Below, piece after piece: positions 12,011-23,465 of a stretch of DNA of 64,000 nt. The position numbers and the translations under genes are program-made. The DNA comes from Halictus rubicundus (taxonomy: Eukaryota; Arthropoda; Insecta; Hymenoptera; Halictidae). The DNA lies in NCBI RefSeq assembly GCF_050948215.1, contig NC_135161.1, positions 6,544,911 to 6,608,910 of the forward strand. The letters are read 5' to 3'. How positions within the stretch are numbered: position 1 is the stretch's first letter; the number at the start of each line of letters is the position of its first letter. The notes below the pieces were generated by a model. It was not told the origin of the DNA and did no database searches. It was given only the letters and a program-made list of their open reading frames with translations.

Positions 12011-12841
12011 CCAGTTAGCTGTTTTTGACGAGTATACTCGTCATGGAGATATGCCAGGGTTTTGTATTGCGACGAGCATACTCGTCGTGAAGAGATGGCA
12101 ATATTTTGTATTGGGACGGGTATGCTCGTCATGAACATATTTGGTATTATGACGAGTATACTCGTCATGAAGAGATGGCAATGTTTTGTGTTATGAAGAG
12201 TATGCTCGTCATGAAGGGATGGGAATATTTTGTATTGTGGCGAGTATACTCGTCATGAGGAAACGGCAATATTTTGTATTGTGACGAGTATACTCGTCAT
12301 AAAGAGATGGCAATATTTGGTATTATGACAAGTATACTCGTCATGAAGGGATGGCAATATTTTGTATTATGAAGAGTATGCTCGTCATGAAGGGATGGGA
12401 ATATTTTGTATTGTGGTGAGTATACTCGTCATGAGGAAATGGCAATATTTGGTATTATGACAAGTATACTCGTCATGAAGGGATGGCAATATTTTGTATT
12501 GGGACGGGTATGCTCGTCATGAAGGGATGGGAATATTTGGTATTATGACGAGTATACTCGTCATGAAGAGATGGGAATATTTGGTATTATGACGAGTATG
12601 CTCTTAATGAAGGGATGGGAATATTTGGTATTATGACGAGTATACTCGTCATGAAGGGATGGGAATATTTTGTATTCTGACGAGTATATTCGTTATGAAA
12701 AGATGGCAATATTTCGTATTATGAAGAGTATGCTCGTCATGAAGGGCTGGCAATATTTTGTATTGGGACGAGTATGCTCGTCATGAAGGGATGGGAATAT
12801 TTTGTACTGTGACGAGTATACTCGTCGAAACAGCTACCTGG
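12011..12841. mobile_element. TTAA-flanked TIR element filled with a palindromic 44-bp minisatellite
   Basis: TTAA stands at 12007-12010 and again at 12842-12845. Next to these are inverted ends CCAGTTAGCTGTTT and AAACAGCTACCTGG (13 of 14 match). Nearly all the interior is about 19 copies of a 44-bp unit whose core is the perfect 16-bp palindrome GACGAGTATACTCGTC, with a spacer like ATGAAGGGATGGCAATATTT. TTAA duplication is the hallmark of piggyBac-type insertion, so this looks like a non-autonomous element that carries, or has grown, a satellite. No coding sequence is seen. Confidence 0.72.
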
Positions 12842-12935
12842 TTAATTTTTGCGACGCAATTTAGTTACACATTTTTCGTAGAGGTAACTTGTTAATAATC
12901 TTGATAAGTCCAAGACAGTGTACCGTAATCCTGAA

Positions 12936-13154
12936 CACTAGAACTACCAAGCAGTAAATGCAACTGGTATACATTGATTTATAAGAACAACAAAATTGCA
13001 TTTGCTTAGATTTCGTACCAGTTTTGTTTAAATATCTTCTTCGATAGAGAAGTTTGTTAAAAAAATTTTCTCACGGAAACATATTTATACTTTCATTGTT
13101 TCTAAAAGAAAAAATTAGGAGCAACTCATTTTGACTCACCCGGTAGTTCTAGTG
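12936..13154. mobile_element. TTAA MITE family C, copy 2
   Basis: Ends CACTAGAACTACC and inverted GGTAGTTCTAGTG. TTAA at the right is intact (13155-13158); the left has decayed to TGAA. The interior matches the copy at 16395-16609 in the opposite orientation. Confidence 0.75.
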
Positions 13155-13225
13155 TTAAATTCATTTAATATTTCTACTGTTTTAAGCTGCAACTCGATTG
13201 TGTCTCAAATAGTCTCTAATTACTA

Positions 13226-13390
13226 GACTACTTTATACAAAATAAAACTTTTAAGCATCAGAAGCTAAGTTACAAATTTATTGCTCTCGTCTAATGTATG
13301 TAATGTATGTAAACGTTCTCGAATCCTTTCAATCTTTCCGCCGTTTTAAATTGCACCTAAATTTGCGAGCAATGCAGAAAATCCGCGGTC
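13226..13390. mobile_element. TA MITE family B, degenerate copy 5
   Basis: The left end is GACTACTTTATACAAAATAA after TA; the right end, inverted, is GACCGCGGATTTTCTGCA. Similarity is clear at the right end and weak at the left. Confidence 0.5.
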
Positions 13391-14059
13391 CAATTATAAT
13401 AAACAGCAACTTTTACTGGCCGGTACAGTGATCCTGCTAGCATAACTGCATACCTTGAAGGGACATTCGAGTTGCTGAAAAGATAAAGCTGTTTCCCTAT
13501 AGGAGACAGTCGACAGGTGTATCTAATAATTATCACTAGGCTCTAAAACAGCAGTAAGCTAGAAAAAATCCGCTTTCCAGTCGGATCGCTTAGGCTCGCG
13601 ATCGTCCCAGCGAAGGATTACACACGCTCCCGGACGTCGATGGAAGCCCGAGATATTAGGTTCGACGACGCGATTGAAATTAATCGAGTAGGAGGCGCTC
13701 GTTCTTCGAAGCGGCAATTAATTACGACCGATTAACCGATTCCATCTAGGCTACCGGCCAACGAACGCTATGATATTCGTTCGCTGCGACTTGCTTTTCG
13801 AAAGGAGACCCTTTCGCGAGCGCTCGCAATACATGTTCGTCCCACCGCTGGTACACGCGGTATCCCACGATTTTGCGATCCCGAAAAATCCTGATGAAAC
13901 CATGTGCCATTTTGAAATTTTCGAAATCGCAAAAACTGGACAAAATTCGTGTATCTGTTAGTTATACATTATTCTTATAGATTACGGATTCTATGCCGTC
14001 TGTAACAAAAATGATCAAATGCAAAATAGTGAGAGCATTTGATGGATTTGAAAATCGCA
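13391..14059. other. spectraplakin intron, no gene seen
   Basis: Unique sequence with short frames only. Confidence 0.5.
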
Positions 14060-14404
14060 TTGTTCTCAACTCTATACAATTATTAAATCAACGAATACAC
14101 TGTTTACTCTATATATGTCGTAAATGCCTGGCCGATAAGAGTCCCAGAAACATCCCCACTGCCGCGAGGTAGAGTTGTTTTCAATTCTACACGATTATTA
14201 AATGAACGCCTATACACTGTTTACTCTATATATGTCGCGAATACCTGGCCGATAAAAGTCCCAGAGATATCCCCACTACCGCGGGGTATAGTTCAGGGGG
14301 CACGAATCGAGGCCTCTACCTGTCCTTTAAAGTGTAGTATCTCCTGGACGAAATATGTCACAGGCCAGACCTGTGTTTTGGACATATATCGAGTAGACAC
14401 TGTA
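14060..14404. mobile_element. pogo-like MITE family A, copy 5 with internal 120-bp duplication
   Basis: The left end, ACTGTTTACTCTATATATG, occurs twice about 120 bp apart, each time preceded by CAATTATTAAAT-like sequence. The right end is ACATATATCGAGTAGACACTG next to TA. The left part is therefore duplicated within or during insertion. Confidence 0.6.
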
Positions 14405-14442
14405 TAATGCTCCTTATCTCGATCAACCGGTTTGTTTGACCA

Positions 14443-14660
14443 CAGTGTTTACTTGATATGTGTCAAAACACGATTCTGGGGACATATATCCGGGACATAT
14501 ATCGTCCAGGTGATACTATACTTTAATCGACGCCGGACGTAGAAAAGGACAGCTAGAGGCTTCGGTTCGTGGACCCTCACAGATTATACCTCGCGTCAGT
14601 GGGGATAGTTCTGCGGCTATTATCGGCTAGGCATTTGTGACATATATCGAGTAAACACTG
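14443..14660. mobile_element. pogo-like MITE family A, copy 6
   Basis: CAGTGTTTACTTGATATGTG and inverted ATATCGAGTAAACACTG are followed by TA at 14661. With copy 7 it forms a 258-bp tandem repeat that includes the flank TATAATGCTCCTTATCTCG. Confidence 0.7.
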
Positions 14661-14700
14661 TATAATGCTCCTTATCTCGATCAACCGGTTTGTTTGACCA

Positions 14701-14918
14701 CAGTGTTTACTTGATATGTGTCAAAACACGATTCTGGGGACATATATCCGGGACATATATCGTCCAGGAGATACTATACTTTGACACACGCCGAACGTAG
14801 AAAAGGGCAGCTAGAGACCTCGGTTCATGGCTTCTCACAAATTATACCCCGCGGCAGTGGGGATAGTTCCGCGGCTTTTATCGCCTAGGCATTTGTGACA
14901 AATATCGAGTAAACACTG
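14701..14918. mobile_element. pogo-like MITE family A, copy 7 (tandem duplicate of copy 6)
   Basis: It has the same ends as copy 6 and lies 258 bp to the right. The interior differs at scattered bases, so the duplication is not recent. Confidence 0.7.
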
Positions 14919-16060
14919 CACAGCTATCCGGTAATTGATGGAGAGAGTTTTTATTTCGCATAAAAATCCGCAATCTACGACAGAAATGATCATCGTTTCG
15001 GACCTCCGTTGAATTCGGTGGTTGGCAGAGAGGTTAAGTAGAATTACAGATCGACGCGACTTGTTATCAAGAGTCGACGTGAAGGTCTCTCGTGACGCGA
15101 TCATGGCCGACGACTCGGAAGAGTGGCATACCGAAACATAATGGAGATAAATTGGGACAACGAGGACACACTCGGGGCGCTTGGAATTTCGGAGGGAACG
15201 GTCGTCGAACGAAAACGTTTCGAGATCGTGGGCAACGTGGGATCGAGACGAGACAGATGGATCGCGGCGACGTGAGCTCTTCGTGATCGCGAGACGACAC
15301 AACCGGCCGGCGTACGTGCCGCGGAGCTCGGCTAAACGTTTCCGTGATCCGAATCGGATCGAACAATCGAATCGCGTACGCGACAACGCGTGCAAACAAA
15401 ACGGGCAGCAACGGGGTAATCGTCGCCGTAAACTCACCTAACTCGCTTTCGACCGCCACGCGACGCAAAATATGGTGGTCGCGATCACGTTGTCACTGGA
15501 ATCGACCGCAACCACCGAATCAATATTTTCTATTCCCAGCGACAATGCAACACCGCGACAACCACCGCGTGTGGCCGTGGATCGAAAAACACTACGAATC
15601 CGAGTGCGAGTTAGTTTTGCGAAAGCGACTCCCGATCGGAGGACGATCTAGATATGCGTGAATGATCTACGGAGGCAGGGAAGCCTGGCGATCTACGGTT
15701 TCGATCGGTATTAGGCACACAACACTTCAAAACGTTAGTGGGTGTTAACACGGTGAGAGTTACTCGATCGTCGAAATCATGTCAAAAATCAAATAGTATG
15801 AAAGGCTTGGTTTGATCAAAAAAAGGCTAGAACCAACCGATTTAACCGTTTAGAGAAGTACAGGGTAGCAAATCGTAGTGCAACCGGGTAGGGGATGATT
15901 CTATATAAAAAAAAACAGAAAAATATTTGGTATAACATTTTTTCATCCGGAGCTCCGTTTTCGAGAAAATCGTGTTCGAAAATGCATCGAATGTGCGTGC
16001 TATTAGGCGAACCGTTCACAGGCCAAATCGATTAACTCCTCTTTTTGAAATATTTTTCAT
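14919..16060. other. intron; GC-rich block at 15.05-15.65 kb
   Basis: A GTGAGT donor-like site on the minus strand at 15437 ends a frame with no ATG after its last stop. No coding exon is supported. Confidence 0.45.
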
Positions 16061-16064
16061 TTAA

Positions 16065-16120
16065 CAGTAAACCTACCACGGTCAAAATGACCGGTTTTAT
16101 ATTTTACAATTATTGAAACT
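16065..16120. mobile_element. family C end fragment
   Basis: After TTAA (16061-16064) comes CAGTAAACCTACCACGG, then the palindrome GGTCAAAATGACC. It matches one end of the 23.56 kb element; no matching right end is visible before the AT-rich tract at 16.18 kb. Confidence 0.5.
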
Positions 16121-16284
16121 GTAAAAATTCGATTGGGGAATATAGTAGAATAAATTTCCTTGTCCAAGCGTTTATTATATTGAATTATATATTATAATAT
16201 TTTTATATTGAATTATATATTATAATATTTTTATATATAATATTTATATTATAATATAATAATATAGTCATAATATAATTATTA

Positions 16285-16691
16285 GACTGCGGATTTTATG
16301 CATTTATGACAAAAATGGGTAAACACAATTTAAAGACATATTTAACAGATTTAAGGGCACCAGCGTATTGGTTTTAGCTTAATGAAATAATTAACACTAG
16401 AACCGGATGAGTCAAAATGACTTGCTCCTAATTTTTTCGTTTAGAAATAACGAAATTGTAACTATGTTTTCATGAGACAATTTTCTAATAAACTTCTCTA
16501 TCGAAGTAGATATTTAAACAAAACTGGTACGAAATCTAAACAACTCCAATTTTGTTGTTGTTATAAGACAATGTATGCCAGTTGCATTTACTGCTTGGTA
16601 GTTCTAGTGTTAAAAGAAGAAAGAAATTTTTATTTCGCTCCTGGTTCTTGCAATCAATGAAAATATTTTATATTTTGCATAAAGATCCGTC
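16285..16691. mobile_element. TA MITE family B (GACTGCGGATTTTATGCA), copy 1
   Basis: TA at 16283-16284 and 16692-16693. The left end is GACTGCGGATTTTATGCA; the right end, inverted, is GACGGATCTTTATGCA. A family C element is nested inside. TA flanks suggest Tc1/mariner-superfamily mobilisation. Confidence 0.75.
16395..16609. mobile_element. TTAA MITE family C, copy 3, nested in a family B element
   Basis: TTAA stands at 16391-16394 and 16610-16613. Ends CACTAGAACCGGATGAGTC and GGTAGTTCTAGTG. It lies wholly inside the GACTGCGG element at 16285-16691. Confidence 0.8.
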
Positions 16692-16818
16692 TAATAATTA
16701 TATCATAATATAATATAATATTTCTATTACGTTTATATGCTATTAATCGATTTGGCAAGTGAGCGGCTCAAGTAGGAATCGTCTGATCATTACCAACCTA
16801 ATCTACTTCCTGCATATA

Positions 16819-17545
16819 CTGAAAAACACGCTCAGTGTTATTCTTAAAATATTTCAAAAAATGCAACACGTTCCTCCATAAAATATTGAAAATTATCAAA
16901 TTAGTAAACTGCACGACTGCTGACGTCACATATCCCGATAGTGACCATATTAAATTCGATTTTTCTCGAAAAGGAGGCATCGTACGAAAAAATCTCATAC
17001 TGAAAAGCACGTTCACTGTCATTCTTAAAATATTTCAAAAAATGAAACATGTTCCTCCATAAAATATTGAAAATTATCAAATTAGTAAACTGCACGACTG
17101 CTGACGTCACATATCCCGATAGTGACCATATTAAATTCGATTTTTCTCGAAAAGGAGGCATCGTACGAAAAAATCTCATACTGAAAAGCACGTTCACTGT
17201 CATTCTTAAAATATTTCAAAAAATGAAACATGTTCCTCCATAAAATATTGAAAATTATCAAATTAGTAAACTGCACGACTGCTGACGTCACATATCCCGG
17301 TAGTGGCCATATTAAATTCGATTTTTCTCGAAAACGAGGCATCGTACGAAAAAATCTCATACTGAAAAGCACGTTCACTGTCATTCTTAAAATATTTCAA
17401 AAAATGCAACACGTTCCTCCATAAAATATTGAAAATTATAAAAATTACTAAACTGCAGGACTTCTGACGTCACATATCCCGGTAGTGACCATATTGAATT
17501 CAATTTTTCTCGAAAACGAGACGTCATACGAAAAAATCTCATACC
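16819..17545. repeat. 181-bp tandem array, four copies
   Basis: CTGAAAA(G/A)CACG recurs at 16819, 17000, 17181 and 17362. The middle copies are nearly identical; the outer ones are more diverged. Each unit contains CTGACGTCACATATCCCG, with a CREB-type TGACGTCA palindrome. Confidence 0.93.
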
Positions 17546-18017
17546 CCTTTTTCGATTCATTTTTACACGTAGAATCACCCCGTGCCCGACGGTACTGTTA
17601 TTTCCGCTCGACCCTGTACGAACGTAGCAGAAAGTTGAACACAGACTACTTACGAAAACGCGAGGTTCTTCACAACACGCGGGTGCAAGACAACAAAGAT
17701 CTTTGCCGCTGAAATTTCACCGTAGCAAGAATCGCTGGACTGTTCGCCGCGCGAGTGAAGAAGATTTAACCGATTTCGACGGGCTAATTACGGGGCGGGT
17801 TCTGTTCGGCCGAGGGATGAAGCTGAAGCGTGTGCCCGATTGCGTGAGAGAAAGGGACCGTTAACAAGAAAACTAAAACCGGCATCGGGACGCTCGACGG
17901 AAGAGAAAAAGAGTGTCTCCGGGAGACGAGAGGTCAGGGGAGGGGGGGGGATAGGGTTCACGGGCAAAAGGTGTAGTTGGACAGGGTCCAGCATCGGCAT
18001 GCCAACTCTCCACCTAC
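17546..18017. other. intron just inside the 18.3 kb isoform exon
   Basis: GC-rich continuation after the GTAGGT donor. The minus frame that runs on to 17788 is readthrough into the intron. Confidence 0.6.
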
Positions 18018-18294
18018 CGTGCGCCTCGATGAACATCGCCCAGCAACCCCAGAAACCCTGCGAGCTGCCGGGCCGATGTTCTGCGGGCCGGTTCGCGGCG
18101 CGCCAGTTATCCTGGCGTTCCGTGCTCGTGGTGCTCCACCAGGTAAATCCGTGTGAAAACCCGTCGCTCTGACCTTTGAACTTGGACAGCGACTCCTCGT
18201 AGCCGCGCTGCGAGCCTTGCTCCCGGTGCAGCTCCGCGACGGCGTCCACCGGGTCGAATCCGAGCCTGTCCTTGTAATAAGCCTGCGTCGACAT
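18018..18294 (-). CDS. shot: spectraplakin alternative first coding exon (MSTQAYYKDRLGFDP form)
   Basis: The frame opens with an ATG in good context (A at -3) and reads MSTQAYYKDRLGFDP, then about 77 further residues rich in S, G, W and R, with GC-rich third positions. As I recall it, a YYKDRLGFDP start is found in one class of Short stop N-termini. The exon is 277 nt (92 codons plus one G) and ends at a strong donor GTAGGT (18017 downward). The terminal G plus AC from the exon at 11045-11106 gives Asp-Glu-Arg-Asp in frame, which is the main evidence for the splice. Residues 80-88 (GFWGCWAMF) are hydrophobic but too short for a membrane span. An upstream GTG could lengthen the frame by 11 residues but is not needed. 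It would give an isoform with its own promoter, about 39 kb inside the gene. The end of the exon is less certain than its start. Confidence 0.82.
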
Positions 18295-18900
18295 GTTCCT
18301 CCTCTTCTTATCAAACCTCGACGACACGAAACGCGTCCTCGCGGTGCATCAGGAACAGTACCTCTCTCTCTCTCTCTCTCGCACAATTCACCGCACTTTT
18401 CTTGTCCCTTTTCTCGCTTGTCCGTTATCGTCGGTCGATTCTCGCACAACTTTCCACCGATTCAGAGAAATTTCGCGGCGAGAGGGTCGCGTACTATGGC
18501 ACATAGAGTCGGAAGACTGTCGTCCCGACTCCCGGCAACCCTCATGTTCCAGCGGGATCGCGGGCGGATGAACGAGAGACCCGGTTTCGAGTCGGTCCCT
18601 TTTTGTTTCGATCGGACACACGTTGACACTGGTCGGCCGCGCACTGCTGGGACAAACGTGAAAGAAACCGGCACACGTGAGCACGAACGATCGATCGAGC
18701 GCGTTCGCTCGATGGACAGATAACCGTTGCCTGTCGCTTGCTCTGTCCACCAGGAGAGAAAGAGAACTAGGCGACACGGAGACGGGACACCACCGGACAA
18801 TGCCGGGGAGACAAGCGAGAACGAACGGAGCACAGAAGAGAGAAGAGAGGAGAAGAGAACGGCTAATTTCGTTCCCCGGTGTGTTTGTCCGACGGACTTA

Positions 18901-18933
<33 letters not shown>

Positions 18934-19210
18934 CGATTCGTTCGTTCAGCACGTTCGCCCAGGCTCCAGACGAACGAACGAACGAACCTTAACGAATCAA
19001 CGACCGAATTTATCACGGCACGTCGCAGACGTAACCACTCAGCGTTTCCACGGCCGAAAGCGAGCCGCGAGGTTGTCCGAACACCGAGCCCAAGAGACCG
19101 ATCGCTGCGACGACTCGCCGACGGCCAGTTCAACGGGCCGCACCCGGCCAACGCCGGCCAACTATACCCGAATAGACTCGGGACAACCAGCACCTAACCG
19201 CACACCGGCT
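18295..19210 (-). promoter_or_regulatory. probable promoter/5' UTR region of the 18.3 kb spectraplakin isoform
   Basis: This GC- and CpG-rich block lies directly upstream of the ATG at 18294. It holds two CT tracts on the plus strand (18363-18380 and 18900-18928), which are GA tracts on the coding strand. Such tracts bind GAGA-type factors and mark many insect promoters. The exon at 18018-18294 has no acceptor close to its ATG, so transcription probably starts here. No TATA box or precise start site can be assigned. Confidence 0.5.
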
Positions 19211-19290
19211 GCTTAGGCGATTCTCCTTAGAACGCGGCAGGCACCCCTCCGATGACGGTGCTCCAGTCTGGTTTTACCCGTTGTGCGATC

Positions 19291-20588
19291 ACACCTATCC
19301 CCCTCCACTCCCCCCCGATTTACACGGTTTTTAAAATATGGGATTTAAAGAAAAAAAGGAAATTTCTGCAGACATTGTTTAATTCCCTTCGCTTGGTAAC
19401 TTTGGCGCTTATGTTTCTAGGCATTCTTTAGTTGCATTGTATTCTGAATTCCACTTATTGCTAGCGTGTTTGAAGCTTGATAGTCGACGGAAGTGATAAC
19501 GGTAATTGAATTTTTTAATTTATATTTCTTGTTTCTTTATTACACCTATCCCCCGATTTACATGGTGCTTTATTTACACGATTTCACTTTTACGCGGTTT
19601 TTGAAATATGGGATTTAAAGAAAAAGGAAATTTCTGCACTCATTTTTTAATTCCGTTCGCTTGGTAATATTGGCGTTTATGTTTCTAGTCAATTTTTAGT
19701 CCCATTCTATTCTGGATTCTATTTATTGTGAAGCGACCGTCTTGCTGGCGTTTGTGAAGCTTAATAGTCGACGGAAGTGATAATTGAATTTTTTAATTTA
19801 TATTTCTTGTTTCTTTATTATTCTTGTTTCTTTATTACACCTATCCCCCGATTTACATGGTGCTTTATTTACACGATTTCACTTTTACACGGTTTTTAAA
19901 ATATGGGATTTAAAAAAGAAAAAATTGCTGCAGTAATTTTTTAATTCCGTTCGCTTGGTAACTTTGGCACTTATGTTTCTAGGGATTTTTAGTTCCATTC
20001 TATTCTGAATTCCACTTATTTTGAAGAGACCGTCCTACTAGCATGTATGAAGCTTAACACGTTAAGTGTTAAAAATCAATCTTCGAGATTCTCACAAAAT
20101 CAGTGTAATTTAATTAATGAAACCGAAACTAGAAATTTGAAATGTATTATAGGCTGTCTTAACCCTTTTGAATTCTAAAGGTCCTAATAAAATTCGTTTT
20201 ACGTGGATATATCGCAATAAAAATGAATTTCTGAACCTAATCAAAAATCGGTGTCAGTCATATGTGACTAACATGGCAGTTAAAGTGTTAATAGTCTACG
20301 GAAGTGATAACAGTAATCGTATTTTTGGTTAAATTTTTCAATTAATATTTCTTGTTCCTATACGTAAAATGAATTACTATACATGTGCCTTTATATTTTT
20401 GTCATATCATGAATAGACCGTTATTTTTATGTTTTTGAAGATATATTTAGTTTTATTTTACGTTGAAATAAATGACTGAATTATGCACATTTTAATTTGT
20501 TTTCAATTCGCGCGGTTTTATATATTTTATTGGATTGGCACGGTTCTCTAAGGTACCTATCTTCAGTGTAAATAGGGGGACAGGTGTG
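19291..20588. repeat. about 290-bp tandem units bounded by inverted CACACCTATCCCCC
   Basis: CACCTATCCCC(C)GATTTAC-like starts lie at about 19291, 19545 and 19838. Each is followed by ATATGGGATTTAAAGAAAAA and TCGCTTGGTAA. The right limit, AAATAGGGGGACAGGTGTG (20570-20588), is the inverse of the start, so the whole may be a TIR element with internal duplication. Confidence 0.65.
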
Positions 20589-20619
20589 TTCAATTTCTAA
20601 CGATTAAACGAATAACCTT

Positions 20620-21835
20620 CGCCTACACCTTCGAAGACGTACTTCAGAAATTCCTGAACAAATTTATACGTCTTAACCGTCGTGAATCGTCCCAAGGGTT
20701 GACACTAAGGGATACTTCGGAAATTGCTGAACTTTATACGTCTTAACCGCCGTCAGTTGTTATAAAAATGGTCCCAAGGGTCGACAAGACCCTACAGTCT
20801 CCTGGAGGCGAAACGAATTTCCCAGAAAAACAGTGTGGTTAAAAGCCCGCGAATCGAATGAACAAACTGTTACGTTCACAGAGAAACTAATATATATTAA
20901 TACTAATATGTATTATACTAACAATATATTATACTAATGGATCTACAGGAAGCACCTTCGAAGACGTACTTCAAAAATTGCTGAACAAATTTATACGTCT
21001 TAACCGTCGTCAGTTGTTACAAAAATGGCCCGAAGGGTCGACACTAAGGGACATTTCAAAAATTGCTGAACATATTTATACGCCTTAACCGTCGTCAGTT
21101 GTTACAAAAATGGTCCCAAGGGTTGACGCTAGTGGTGTACGGGCAAGACCCTTGAGTCTTCTGAAGACAAAACGAATTTCCAGGAGAAACGGTCTAGTCG
21201 GAATCCCGAGAACAATTAAATTAAATGAATAAACTGTTACGCTGACAGAGAAACAAATGGATCTACAGGAAGCACCTTCGAAGATGTACTTGAAAAATTG
21301 CTGTGAACAATACGTCTTAATCGTGGTCAGTTATAAAAATGGTCCGAAGGACCATCTAGGGACAAAACGAATTTTCCAGAGAAACGGTGTGGTTAGAATC
21401 CCGATAACAATTAAATTAAATGAACAAACTGTTACGTTGACAGAGAAACAAATGGATCTACAGGAAGCACCTTCGAAGATGTACTTGAAAAATTGCTGTG
21501 AACAATACGTCTTAATCGTGGTCAGTTATAAAAATGGTCCGAAGGACCATCTAGGGACAAAACGAATTTTCCAGAGAAACGGTGTGGTTAGAATCCCGAG
21601 AACAATTAAATTAAATGAATAAACTGTTACGTTGACAGAGAAACAAATGGATCTACAGGAAGCACCTTCGAAGATGTACTTGAAAAATTGCTGTGAACAA
21701 TACGTCTTAATCGTGGTCAGTTATAAAAATGGTCCGAAGGGTTGACACTGTGCCCGGGATAGTAAACGTCGCAGGACCTCGAGGTTATCTGGAGACGAAA
21801 CGAATTTTCCAGAGAAACGGTGTGGTTGGAAGCCC
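20620..21835. repeat. 195-bp tandem array (three clean copies plus degenerate ones)
   Basis: AAACAAATGGATCTACAGG recurs at 21251, 21446 and 21641. Earlier units (20.62-21.24 kb) share GAAGCACCTTCGAAGACGTA but vary in length. Since 195 is a multiple of three, a 65-residue periodic frame appears; I do not regard it as a gene. Confidence 0.88.
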
Positions 21836-22326
21836 GGGGAACGAAGTGGCAAAGGATCCGCGCGCGCGCGATCGATCGAGCACGCGAGCGAGTCGGCGAT
21901 CGTACTAACGAGCGAACGAACCAGCGACCGTCGATCCGAGCGAACAGCGAACAGAGAAGAGAGAACAGCGAACCAGCAGCGAGCACCGATCTACCAAACT
22001 GACGGTCCACGAGACGCCCGGTGACTGAGAGACACGGCCCTGCCACACGGGGAAACGCAAGACCATCGGGATCTCCGCATATGGTAATGGAAGCAATGGC
22101 ATGTGGGTGTCGTCTTCTGGATCGGAGCGAAAACCAGCAACAGGAATTGCGACACACCTCACCGGTGCGAGTACACAACACGGTGCTCTCGCTAATGGAA
22201 CTTCTGTGGCAATTCGGTTCACTTCGACTTCCACGCGGATTTTCTACCTGAACCCTTCGCGCTGCGTACTATACTCAGCAGAGGGTAGGAGTATAGGGAG
22301 TTGACCGAGTTCTCGACCAATTACTT
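21836..22326. other. GC-rich intronic block with CGAACGAG-type repeats
   Basis: Promoter-like composition. A donor-like GTGAGG (minus, 22162) follows a frame lacking ATG, so no exon is called. Confidence 0.4.
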
Positions 22327-22330
22327 TTAA

Positions 22331-22569
22331 CCCCTTGCACCGCGATTTATTTCACGGTTTTGGCGATTACTTTTTTGTAATTTGTAGTTTCCTAGAGAAA
22401 GGAGAATATTTATGTCTGTTGTATGCATGTATGTTCTTCTATAGCTGTACATTAACAACGCCAAAATAGAATTTGATTTCGGTTTAAAGGGAATTAATGA
22501 CACACATATTTATTAGACTCTGTTCGGAATCTTTGTCACGAGTATCACTCGATATTGCAGGGCAAGGAG
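22331..22569. mobile_element. TTAA MITE family D (CCCCTTGC...), copy 1
   Basis: After TTAA (22327-22330) comes CCCCTTGCACCGCGATTTAT. The right end is ATTGCAGGGCAAGGAG before a decayed TTGA. The interior resembles copies at 32.1 and 52.6 kb (AATTTGATTTCGGTTTAAAGG). Confidence 0.65.
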
Positions 22570-22589
22570 TTGACATTTTTATAATTTCA

Positions 22590-23310
22590 ATAAAATTTAA
22601 TTTACTTATAAATTTCGTATTTAAATAATTTTTTTTTAATTTACCCCCATACATTTTTATAATTCTAATAAAATTTTCTTACAAATTTAATGTACCCATA
22701 AATTTCATATTTAAATAATTTTTTTTAGATTTACCCCCATACATTTTTATAATTCTAATAAAATTTTCTCACAAATTTCATTTACTTTGAAATTTTCATA
22801 ATTTCAATAAAATTTTCTTACAAATTTAATGTACCCATAAATTTCATATTTAAATAATTTTTTTTTAATTTACCCCCATACATTTTTATAATTCTAATAA
22901 AATTTTCTCACAAATTTCATTTACTTAGAAATTTTCATAATTTCAATAAAATTTTCTTACAAATTTAATGTACCCATAAATTTCATATTTAAATAATTTT
23001 TTTTAGATTTACCCCCATACATTTTTATAATTCTAATAAAATTTTCTCACAAATTTCATTTACTTTGAAATTTTCATAATTTCAATAAAATTTTCTTACA
23101 AATTTAATGTACCCATAAATTTCATATTTAAATAAGTTTTTTTAAATTTACCCCCATACATTTTTATAATTCTAATAAAATTTTCTCAGAAATTTCATTT
23201 ACTTAGAAATTTTCATAATTTCAATAAAATTTTCTTACAAATTTAATGTACCCATAAATTTCATATTTAAATAATTTTTTTTAGATTTACCCCCATAAAT
23301 CTAATTAATA
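22590..23310. repeat. AT-rich array of about 138-bp units
   Basis: TTTACCCCCATACATTTTTA recurs at about 22643, 22732, 22870, 23009 and 23149, with a last variant at 23288. Each is followed by TAATTCTAATAAAATTTTCT. It lies between the family D element at 22.33 kb and a diverged family D-like piece at 23.33-23.46 kb. Confidence 0.85.
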
Positions 23311-23465
23311 AATTAATAGATTTACAAACTACTACTTCGTGGTTGTAGCGATTAGAAATTCTTGGTTCTTTAGAATTTCATAGAAAAGGTTTATATTTAT
23401 TGTATGACTATGTCTCCTCCGATTAGCACAAACTAGAATTTCATTCCGGTTTTGAAGGACATTAA

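Noticed and set aside
15438..15500. Donor GTGAGT on the minus strand, in the phase of the CH exon
   Set aside because: The frame in front of it has a TGA and no ATG after it, so it cannot be a first coding exon.
21257..21622. 121-codon plus-strand frame of a duplicated 65-residue unit
   Set aside because: It follows from the 195-bp tandem repeat; it has no known domain and is broken in the flanking units.
22163..22260. Donor GTGAGG on the minus strand after an open frame
   Set aside because: The frame in the right phase has a TAG and then no ATG up to the donor.
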